Assembly: GCA_009936885.1 (NCBI GenBank)
Contig: JAACDT010000208.1
Span: forward strand, 1 to 6,843
Length of the DNA stretch: 6,843 nt
Source: Alphaproteobacteria bacterium
GTDB lineage: Bacteria > Pseudomonadota > Alphaproteobacteria > Puniceispirillales > Puniceispirillaceae
Reading direction: 5' to 3'
The number at the start of each line of letters is the position of its first letter. Within the stretch, counting starts at the first letter, position 1. The notes below the pieces were generated by a model that did not search any database, was not told the origin of the DNA, and saw nothing but the letters and a program-made list of their open reading frames with translations. Positions 1 through 5,598 of this stretch are shown here, piece by piece. Both the position numbers and the translations under genes were made by a program.

Positions 1-85
1 CTCTGCCATGTCGAGCGAGAAGAACCGCTCCCGCTTGACCGCGTCGCCGGCGCCTAGCCGCAGGCCCGTCTGCACCCAAGCCGAC
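1..85. other. GC-rich foreign segment or chimeric contig end
   Basis: This stretch has about 70% G+C by hand count (60 of 85), against an AT-rich remainder. In the amidase frame it carries a stop (TAG at 55-57), although amidase-family proteins normally continue some 50 residues further upstream. Read on the minus strand, one frame stays open throughout, with G or C at nearly every third codon position, as in a coding fragment from a high-GC genome; it includes the peptide LSAWVQTGLRLG. I do not recognise that protein. The homology to the amidase seems to begin at about 85-90, which places the join there. An assembly or amplification chimera is the simplest reading. A genuine recombination joint is the alternative. 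Confidence 0.6.
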
Positions 86-111
86 AGATAGAGGCAACTG
101 ACAGCAATATT

Positions 112-1317
112 ATGGCATGGGAATATATAAACCGTGAGGCAGTGATAGAGCGTGCGCGTGAGTTGGATGCACATCAATTTGCAGGCAGAAGGATTGGAAG
201 ATTACATGGGGTTCCAGTTGGTATTAAAGATATAATCGATACCGCCGATAGTCCAACTGCTTGTGGCTCGCCTATATTGAGGGACCGTATTCCTGAAAAT
301 TCAGCGCGTATTGTTCAATTATTAGAAGCAGATGGTGCGGTGATAATGGGAAAAACAGTCACCACAGAATTTGCATTTATGAGCCCCTCAAAAACCAGAA
401 ACCCTCATAATTTGGAATATAGCCCCGGGGGGTCGTCAGCTGGCTCTGCAGCTGCGATTGCGGCAGGTCATGTGCCACTTGCCATTGGTAGTCAGACAAA
501 TGGCTCTGTTATTAGACCAGCTTCTTTTTGCGGTATTTTTGGTTTGAAGCCAAGTGCTGGTATCATTCCGCGTGTGGGGGTGCTAAAAACATCAGACCTG
601 TTAGACCAAATAGGTGCCTTTGCCAATACTATAGATGATTTAGCGCTTATATGCGACGTATTGGCAGATTATGATGCCCGCGATCCGCAAAGTTTTGCGA
701 TGCCTCGCCCTGATTTTCTTAGAGCAATCAATAACTCTAATCGGGACCAGAAAGCTGTTGCTTGGATAATGTTTGACTATATGGATGAGCTGGATACAGA
801 TACCCTGGCCGGGTTTGAGCAGATTAAATCAGCTCTTAGTAGCAATGTGCAACAAATTGATGCTAGGCAAAGTACGGCATCATTATTGGCAGCTCATAAA
901 ACTATTCACGAAACTCAACTATTTCAAAATTTGGGGTCTTATGTAAAGACTGACAGAAAACACCTAAGTGCTCCAGTTTTAGAAGCGCTTGAGCGGGCAT
1001 CCAGCATAACGCGCGCAGAATATAACACGGCAATCAAAGTGCGAGATGAGGCAATTGAATTCTTTCAGAACCTATTTCTGGAGTTTGACGCTATTATAAC
1101 GCCTGCTGCTTTGGGGGAGGCTCCGCTTCTATCAGAACAGACGACGGGTAACCCTGTTTGTTGTACAATCTGGTCTCTTGTAGGTGTTCCATGCATCACA
1201 TTGCCTGTCCTATCTGGCGCTAATGGGCTGCCCATCGGGGTGCAGCTCGTTGGCAAATATGCAGATGATGAACATTTAATAGAAACTTCAAAGTGGTTTC
1301 TGGATATTTTGGGATAA
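112..1317 (+). CDS. Amidase signature family hydrolase, 5'-truncated
   Basis: Amidase-signature enzyme (GatA/AtzF/aryl-acylamidase superfamily), expected to hydrolyse a C-N bond in a small amide in the cytoplasm; the substrate cannot be read from sequence. Residues are counted from the ATG at 112. GVPVGIKD carries the catalytic Lys39. PGGSSAGSAAA (residues 105-115) supplies the cis-Ser. GSQTNGSVIRPASFCG (126-141) supplies the nucleophile Ser132. The C-terminus ends normally with a GVPCITLP / GLPIGVQLVG block. The ATG at 112 is unlikely to be the natural start: the same frame upstream reads IEATDSNI from about 88, matching the usual helix before the 'AW' position, and no Shine-Dalgarno precedes 112. 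The protein therefore lacks roughly 50 N-terminal residues, replaced by the GC-rich segment. An Asn at 130 replaces the usual Gly or Ala before the GS nucleophile pair. The family call is firm; the specific function is unknown. The gene converges on the Ldh_2 gene. Confidence 0.88.
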   Translation: MAWEYINREAVIERARELDAHQFAGRRIGRLHGVPVGIKDIIDTADSPTACGSPILRDRIPENSARIVQLLEADGAVIMGKTVTTEFAFMSPSKTRNPHNLEYSPGGSSAGSAAAIAAGHVPLAIGSQTNGSVIRPASFCGIFGLKPSAGIIPRVGVLKTSDLLDQIGAFANTIDDLALICDVLADYDARDPQSFAMPRPDFLRAINNSNRDQKAVAWIMFDYMDELDTDTLAGFEQIKSALSSNVQQIDARQSTASLLAAHKTIHETQLFQNLGSYVKTDRKHLSAPVLEALERASSITRAEYNTAIKVRDEAIEFFQNLFLEFDAIITPAALGEAPLLSEQTTGNPVCCTIWSLVGVPCITLPVLSGANGLPIGVQLVGKYADDEHLIETSKWFLDILG

Positions 1318-1329
1318 CCAAATTGAACG

Positions 1330-1357
1330 AATTTTGGATAGTAGAGTCCCCAAAATT
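1330..1357. terminator. Possible bidirectional terminator, 8-bp inverted repeat
   Basis: The arms AATTTTGG (1330-1337) and CCAAAATT (1350-1357) are perfect reverse complements around a 12-nt loop. They lie in the 64-bp gap between the convergent amidase and Ldh_2 genes, where a shared terminator is expected. The stem is AT-rich and no clean U-tract follows on either strand, so an intrinsic terminator is only a moderate possibility. Confidence 0.35.
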
Positions 1358-1381
1358 ATTACCAATTACGTTATGTTTTTT

Positions 1382-2431
1382 TCAGGTTAAACGCTCTATC
1401 GAGAGCTCATCTGCGATTTGCGCAAGAGTGGCAAATAATGGCTCTGGTATTTTTATTCCCGATGCCGCTCGATCTTTAATGGTTTTAGCTAGATTCTCAC
1501 CTGGAAGACGTATTTCAGATACGCCAGGTAATTTGGCAGAAGATTTCATTTCTGCCCATATTTTATCTATCTGTGATTTAAACTGCTCGGTATCCATAAA
1601 AGCCTCAATATCCAGTGCAATTATAAACTGGCCTGTATTCGCAACTGTTGTATTGTCAGCATTAAAGTCTATCACGTCTTTGCCAAATGCCCCACCATTT
1701 AACGTACCTGCCAGAAGTCCAAAAATAAGAGCAAGGCCATATCCTTTAGGCCCGCCAATTGGAAGCAAAAAACCATCCTTTGATTTGGCTGGGTCTGTTA
1801 GGGGATTTCCGTTTTTATCAATCATCCATCCCTCAGGCATAGTACCACCAGATTGAAGTAATGTTTTAACTTTTCCATATGCTGCGACAGTGGTTGCCAT
1901 ATCAAGAATTATTGGCGGGTTAATACCGGAGGGGATAGCAACTGAAATAGGATTAGTGCTGAGCAACATGTCTGTGCCACCCCATGGCGGCATATGATTA
2001 GCACTGCCAACGGCAACATAAATACCTATCATTCCTTTCTCAAGAATATATCTTGTATATAAAGAGGCAGGGCCAGCATGGTTTGACATTCTAGCGCCAA
2101 CCCAAGCAACGCCGCTGGTACGCGCTTTTTCTATCGCAATATCAGCAGCATGTCGCATTACCAGATGACCAATTCCATTATCGCCATCAATAAGAGCAGT
2201 CGCGGTTCTGTGAGAGATTATTTTGAAAACAGGTTTTGGGTTCATGCCGCCTTCCTGCAAACGTTTTATATATTGAGGAAGTCTGAAAATACCATGACCA
2301 TCTTGACCAGATATGTCTGCTTGGGTCATAAGGTCAGCTGTTATTTCAGCATCTTCATTTGTAAATCCAGTTGCCATAAATGCAGATTTTACAAACTGAA
2401 CAAGGCGTGGTGCTGGTATAATATGTGTCAT
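1382..2431 (-). CDS. Ldh_2 family malate/lactate/ureidoglycolate-type dehydrogenase
   Basis: A 349-residue NAD(P)-dependent oxidoreductase of the type II malate/L-lactate dehydrogenase family (relatives include AllD ureidoglycolate dehydrogenase, ComC sulfolactate dehydrogenase and YbiC), full length for the family. It should interconvert a 2-hydroxyacid and a 2-oxoacid in the cytoplasm. The N-terminal helical region leads to GQDGHGIFRLPQY (residues 42-54), with His46 in the position of the family's catalytic His. Then come SNHAGPASLYT (116-126), the PPWGGTD...STNPISVAIPSG block (148-169), and GGPKGYGLALIFGLLAG (226-242), the conserved nucleotide and substrate-loop region. The usual SHG motif reads DGHG here. 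The start ATG has only a weak GGGA upstream (about 2439-2442) but sits at the expected family start. The gene diverges from the molybdopterin gene across a repeat-rich region. Substrate is unassigned: lactate, malate, sulfolactate or ureidoglycolate are all possible. Confidence 0.9.
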   Translation of the reverse strand: MTHIIPAPRLVQFVKSAFMATGFTNEDAEITADLMTQADISGQDGHGIFRLPQYIKRLQEGGMNPKPVFKIISHRTATALIDGDNGIGHLVMRHAADIAIEKARTSGVAWVGARMSNHAGPASLYTRYILEKGMIGIYVAVGSANHMPPWGGTDMLLSTNPISVAIPSGINPPIILDMATTVAAYGKVKTLLQSGGTMPEGWMIDKNGNPLTDPAKSKDGFLLPIGGPKGYGLALIFGLLAGTLNGGAFGKDVIDFNADNTTVANTGQFIIALDIEAFMDTEQFKSQIDKIWAEMKSSAKLPGVSEIRLPGENLAKTIKDRAASGIKIPEPLFATLAQIADELSIERLT

Positions 2432-2478
2432 TTATGGTGTCCCGATGATAAAGGCTCATTATAATAAGTGATTTGCAG

Positions 2479-2494
2479 AAAATGTTAACATTTT
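2479..2494. promoter_or_regulatory. 16-bp perfect palindrome, candidate operator
   Basis: AAAATGTTAACATTTT is self-complementary over all 16 bases. It lies 47 bp upstream of the Ldh_2 start, between that gene and a TTGACA-type promoter candidate pointing at it. This position and symmetry suit a dimeric repressor of the Ldh_2 gene. No regulator gene is in the window, so the binding protein is unknown. Confidence 0.4.
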
Positions 2495-2501
2495 AATCTT
2501 G

Positions 2502-2528
2502 GATGAAACGAAACAGATTGCTTTCATC
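2502..2528. promoter_or_regulatory. Inverted repeat GATGAAA-N13-TTTCATC, candidate operator
   Basis: GATGAAA (2502-2508) and TTTCATC (2522-2528) are exact reverse complements with start points 20 bp apart, close to two helical turns. The right arm overlaps the proposed -10 element for the minus-strand Ldh_2 gene. A second regulator site is plausible, but a 7-bp match in AT-rich DNA can also arise by chance. Confidence 0.3.
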
Positions 2529-2555
2529 TAGACAGTAACTTTGAGAATGTGTCAA
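2527..2555 (-). promoter_or_regulatory. Candidate sigma-70 promoter for the Ldh_2 gene
   Basis: On the minus strand a consensus -35 hexamer TTGACA (2555-2550) is followed after 17 bp by TCTAGA (2532-2527), which matches only 3 of 6 consensus -10 bases. Transcription would begin near 2520 and leave a leader of about 90 nt containing the 16-bp palindrome. Confidence 0.35.
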
Positions 2556-2592
2556 ATATAGATAAAAGGTCATGCAGTTCTACATGCCCAGA

Positions 2593-2598
2593 TATAAT
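2593..2598 (+). promoter_or_regulatory. Candidate -10 box for the molybdopterin/MocA fusion gene
   Basis: A perfect TATAAT lies 57 bp before the start codon at 2656, directly before the 12-bp repeats. No convincing -35 hexamer stands 16-18 bp upstream (TCATGC at 2570-2575), so if used it may depend on an activator. Confidence 0.3.
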
Positions 2599-2634
2599 GG
2601 GTGTATTTACGGAAGCATTTACGGGTGTATTTTT
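2599..2634 (+). repeat. Three tandem 12-bp units upstream of the MPT/MocA gene
   Basis: The units are GGGTGTATTTAC (2599-2610), GGAAGCATTTAC (2611-2622) and GGGTGTATTTTT (2623-2634), sharing GG-N4-ATTT. They begin immediately after the TATAAT and run to just before the ribosome-binding site, so they would span the transcription start and leader. They could be binding sites for a regulator or a small tandem duplication; a role is inference. Confidence 0.5.
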
Positions 2635-2655
2635 CTAAAAGAGAAGAGTAAATAA

Positions 2656-4290
2656 ATGAAATTCGGGGAAAAACCGATAAGCGAATGTGTTGGAGACTTG
2701 CTCGTACATTCTATAAAAACCCCAGACGGAAAGTTGTCGAAGGGAACTAAATTATCCAAAACCCACATAGAAACACTTCGCCTTATTGGGGCCAAGTTAT
2801 TATTAGTTGCAAGCCTTGAGGAAGATGATGTTGAGGAGAATTTAGCAGCGTCAATGCTTTCAAACGCTTTTCTTAAAAGCGGGTTTCAGCTATCCGTTCC
2901 AGCAACTGGAAGAGCGAACTTTATTGCAGATGCGTTAAGTATTGTAAGATTAGATGTTGAAAAAATTAAAAGCCTTAATGAAATTGATGAGGCTATAACT
3001 TTTGCTACAGTTATGCCTGACCAGCTGGTTACCGCAGGGCAGATGATAGCGACCTTGAAGATTATTCCATACGCTGTCTCAAAATCTTCTATTGATGCCG
3101 CATTATCTGTTGTATCAAATTCAGAACTTGTGTCCTGTCATACTATCGTCTCTCGTAAATTCAGTTTGATACAAACCAGTTTTGAAGATACCAAGCCGTC
3201 TATAATAAGTGCTACAGAAGATGTGACTAGAACAAGGCTATCACACCTTAATTGCCCGCTTATAGATAGTCAGGTTACAGCTCATACAGCAGGTAAGGTT
3301 CATGACGCGCTTATAAGAGCAAGAGCGCAAGGGGCAGAGGCGTTTTTGTTGTGCGGGGCATCTGCAATTGCGGACAGGCTAGATATTTTGCCGGAGGCTC
3401 TTAGAATGGTTGGCGGAGAAGTAATTCATCTTGGTCTTCCTGTTGATCCTGGAAATTTATCTATGGTTGGTGAATGGGACGGTATGCTGGTACTTGGGAT
3501 GCCTGGCTGTGCACGCTCCCCAAAACTCAATGGGCTTGACTGGTTGCTTCAAAAAGCGCTCGCAGGAATAAATCTGGATAAATCAGAATTATCTGGAATG
3601 GCTGTTGGCGGATTGCTGGCAGATATCGCATCAAGACCATTACCACGCAAACTTATTCATAAAAATACTATAAAACATCACAAGACAGCTGGAATACTCC
3701 TTGCGGCAGGAAGCTCGAGAAGAATGGGGGCTCAAAATAAGCTATTATTACCCATTGATAATGGGCCTTCGATGATAAGATGGATAGCGCAAACCTATCT
3801 TGACGCAGATATCGATACATTAATTGTCGTAACTGGTTTTCAGCATGAAGCTATTAGCAAAGCACTTTTGGGACTGAATGTTGAATTTGTTTATAATCAT
3901 GATTACCAAACCGGTCAGGCAAGTTCTGTTGCACGCGGAATTGAGAGCCTATCTGAGCGATATGATTGTGCATTAATAGGTCTTGCAGATATGCCATTTA
4001 TCACCTCAGATTTGATCAACAGGCTTATTAAATCACATGAATTATTGTCTAAGCCAGAAGTTAGAATAACAATGCCAATTATAGATGGAAGACGCGCCAA
4101 TCCTGTTATCTGGGGCAGAGCCTTTTTTGATGAATTGCAGGCTATTTCTGGCGATGAGGGCGGACGCCAAATCCTTGCTGCCTATCTATCGGCGGTAAAT
4201 GGGGTTAGCTGGGATAAAACAGAGGTTGCAGAGGATATAGACCTGCCAGAAGATATCCAAAAGCTGTCTGGAGTATCTCAAGATATGTAG
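2656..4290 (+). CDS. Molybdopterin-binding domain / MocA-like nucleotidyltransferase fusion
   Basis: A 544-residue, two-domain protein of molybdenum-cofactor maturation, expected in the cytoplasm. Residues ~170-330 form a MoaB/MogA-like molybdopterin-binding fold: VTAHTAGKVHDALIRARA (207-224), LCGASAIADRLDILPEAL (232-249) and GGEVIHLGLPVDPGNL (253-268). Residues ~344-540 form a MobA/MocA-like NTP transferase. LAAGSSRRMG (349-358) with Lys362 is the nucleotide-binding loop, GQASSVARG (420-428) a substrate segment, LADMPFI (443-449) the metal-binding Asp region, and GDEGGRQIL (499-507) and EDIDLPEDI (526-534) close the domain. Residues 1-170 match the N-terminal part usual in this alphaproteobacterial fusion; I can see no catalytic motif there. 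MocA relatives transfer CMP to molybdopterin for xanthine dehydrogenase or CO dehydrogenase-type enzymes; CTP versus GTP use here is inferred. A purine-rich GAGAAGAG at 2641-2648 precedes the ATG. No molybdoenzyme gene is in the window. Confidence 0.85.
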   Translation: MKFGEKPISECVGDLLVHSIKTPDGKLSKGTKLSKTHIETLRLIGAKLLLVASLEEDDVEENLAASMLSNAFLKSGFQLSVPATGRANFIADALSIVRLDVEKIKSLNEIDEAITFATVMPDQLVTAGQMIATLKIIPYAVSKSSIDAALSVVSNSELVSCHTIVSRKFSLIQTSFEDTKPSIISATEDVTRTRLSHLNCPLIDSQVTAHTAGKVHDALIRARAQGAEAFLLCGASAIADRLDILPEALRMVGGEVIHLGLPVDPGNLSMVGEWDGMLVLGMPGCARSPKLNGLDWLLQKALAGINLDKSELSGMAVGGLLADIASRPLPRKLIHKNTIKHHKTAGILLAAGSSRRMGAQNKLLLPIDNGPSMIRWIAQTYLDADIDTLIVVTGFQHEAISKALLGLNVEFVYNHDYQTGQASSVARGIESLSERYDCALIGLADMPFITSDLINRLIKSHELLSKPEVRITMPIIDGRRANPVIWGRAFFDELQAISGDEGGRQILAAYLSAVNGVSWDKTEVAEDIDLPEDIQKLSGVSQDM

Positions 4291-4368
4291 ATGGCCATTT
4301 TTAGTTCTGCTTACACCAATAGCGCTTTTATACGCTTGACGCTTTGCGTGATGCACTTTGTTAGTTGG

Positions 4369-4397
4369 TTGTGCTGAGAATAACAATCTTCTAAAAT
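4369..4397 (+). promoter_or_regulatory. Candidate promoter for the LldD-like gene
   Basis: TTGTGC (4369-4374) and TAAAAT (4392-4397) are separated by 17 bp, with the expected transcription start about 23 bp before the ATG. The 136-bp gap after the MPT/MocA gene also argues for a separate promoter, although read-through is possible because no strong terminator is visible between the two. Confidence 0.3.
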
Positions 4398-4412
4398 ATA
4401 ACAGGTCTTTGT

Positions 4413-4418
4413 AAAGGA
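4413..4418 (+). promoter_or_regulatory. Ribosome-binding site fixing the LldD-like start
   Basis: AAAGGA lies 8 nt before the ATG at 4427. A TTG one codon earlier (4424) is also in frame, but the ATG has the better start codon and spacing. Confidence 0.6.
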
Positions 4419-4426
4419 AAAATTTG

Positions 4427-5572
4427 ATGGCGGTAGTAACGACAATCGAGGAATTTCGGCAGCAGGCAAAACGGCGTGTTCCAAAAATGTTGTATGATTA
4501 TGCTGATTCTGGTGCCTGGTCAGAGACAACATACCGCTCAAACGAAACCGATTTTGCACGCATAAAATTTCGCCAACGCGTTGCCATAGACATGTCGCAG
4601 AGAACTACCAACACCATACTTGCCGGTCAGCCTGCAAGTATGCCTGTTGCCATTGCCCCAATAGGTTTAACTGGAATGCAAATTGCTGACGGTGAAATAT
4701 TAGCGGCGCAGGCAGCAGCAGAATTTGGCGTGCCATTTACCCTATCAACAATGTCTGTATGCTCAATCGAGGATGTGGCTAGACATAGCTCAGCTCCTTT
4801 TTGGTTTCAGCTATATGTTATGAGAGACCATGATTTTTCGAAAAGGCTCGTTCAACGCGCAAAGGCTGCGGAATGCTCTGCGCTTGTTGTAACGCTTGAT
4901 TTACAGCTTTTAGGACAGCGTCATAAAGATATAAAAAATGGGCTGTCTACACCGCCAAAATTCACTTTTAAGAATATTGCTGATATGGTGACTAAACCTA
5001 GATGGTGCTTTGGAATGCTTGGAACCAAAAGACATCATTTTGGCAACATTGTTGGCCATGTTAACGGGGTGTCTGATCTTTCATCCTTATCATCTTGGGT
5101 GGGTGACCAATTTGACCTACAGCTAGATTGGGATGATATTGCACGAATTCGTGATTGGTGGGGGGGCAAGTTAATTCTGCAGGGTATTATGGATCCAGAA
5201 GATGCAAAGCAGGCTGGAAAAATTGGCGCTGATGCAATTGTCGTATCAAATCATGGCGGAAGACAGCTTGACGGAGCAGAATCCTCAATTGCGATGTTGC
5301 CAGAAGTAGTAGCTGCCGTTGGGAATGAAATAGATGTGTGGATGGATAGCGGTGTTCGCTCTGGACAAGATGTCTTAAAAGCAATAGCTCTTGGTGCCAA
5401 AGGGGTTATGATAGGACGCGCATTTATCTACGCTCTTGGAGCAAATGGAAAGCAAGGTGTAAGCGACGCGCTCCATATCATTCACAAAGAATTAGATTAC
5501 ACAATGGCCATGTGTGGGCATCGCGATATTCATAACATAGACAGGCAGATACTTCGAAATTGCCCCTTTTAA
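4427..5572 (+). CDS. lldD: FMN-dependent alpha-hydroxyacid dehydrogenase, LldD-like
   Basis: A 381-residue TIM-barrel flavoprotein of the L-lactate dehydrogenase/glycolate oxidase family, close in length and sequence style to E. coli LldD. Members oxidise an L-2-hydroxyacid to the 2-oxoacid; LldD-type enzymes pass electrons to the respiratory chain at the inner membrane. By alignment from memory with spinach glycolate oxidase, Tyr25 (YDYADSGA), Gln128 and Tyr130 (FQLY), Thr156 and Asp158 (TLDLQ), Arg165 (GQRHKD), His276 and Arg279 (SNHGGRQLDG) and Arg311 (DSGVRSG) are all present. The exception is residue 252: the flavin-contacting Lys of the family's 'KG' motif is Gln (LILQGIMDPEDA, codon CAG at 5180-5182), one base from Lys AAG. 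This could lower or change activity, or be a sequence error. Substrate could be lactate, glycolate or another 2-hydroxyacid. The gene follows the MPT/MocA gene on the same strand and converges on the TRAP gene 26 bp away. Confidence 0.9.
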   Translation: MAVVTTIEEFRQQAKRRVPKMLYDYADSGAWSETTYRSNETDFARIKFRQRVAIDMSQRTTNTILAGQPASMPVAIAPIGLTGMQIADGEILAAQAAAEFGVPFTLSTMSVCSIEDVARHSSAPFWFQLYVMRDHDFSKRLVQRAKAAECSALVVTLDLQLLGQRHKDIKNGLSTPPKFTFKNIADMVTKPRWCFGMLGTKRHHFGNIVGHVNGVSDLSSLSSWVGDQFDLQLDWDDIARIRDWWGGKLILQGIMDPEDAKQAGKIGADAIVVSNHGGRQLDGAESSIAMLPEVVAAVGNEIDVWMDSGVRSGQDVLKAIALGAKGVMIGRAFIYALGANGKQGVSDALHIIHKELDYTMAMCGHRDIHNIDRQILRNCPF

Positions 5573-5598
5573 TAAGCCTGCAACAGCCATGTTTATGG

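Noticed and set aside
1..111. Reading the GC-rich segment as the true 5' part of the amidase
   Set aside because: The amidase frame is interrupted by TAG at 55-57 and the translated residues do not resemble the family's N-terminal helices.
1293..1856. 187-codon open frame on + opposite the Ldh_2 gene
   Set aside because: It is the antisense shadow of a well-conserved Ldh_2 coding region; its translation has no recognisable domain and no ribosome-binding site.
2150..2464. 104-codon open frame on + over the Ldh_2 N-terminal region
   Set aside because: Antisense to conserved residues of the Ldh_2 protein, with a cysteine-rich, low-quality translation and no start signal.
2599..2634. CRISPR array
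   Set aside because: Units are 12 bp with no spacers and only three copies; no cas gene is present. The 20-bp units at 6557-6596 fail for the same reasons.
2656..4290. Calling the fusion MoeA or IspD
   Set aside because: It lacks the full MoeA domain set, and the transferase part has MobA/MocA-type LAAGSSRRMG and LADMPFI motifs with a molybdopterin-binding partner domain rather than IspD context.
4339..4349. Small hairpin ACGC-TTT-GCGT after the MPT/MocA gene as a terminator
   Set aside because: Only a 4-bp stem and no following T-run, so it is too weak to call.
4311..4559. 82-codon open frame on - across the gap before the LldD-like gene
   Set aside because: Half of it is antisense to the conserved LldD N-terminus and the rest is the promoter region; no family resemblance.
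5587..5598. CCAT-GTTT-ATGG hairpin between the convergent LldD-like and TRAP genes
   Set aside because: A 4-bp stem without a T-tract is expected by chance; no terminator can be supported there.
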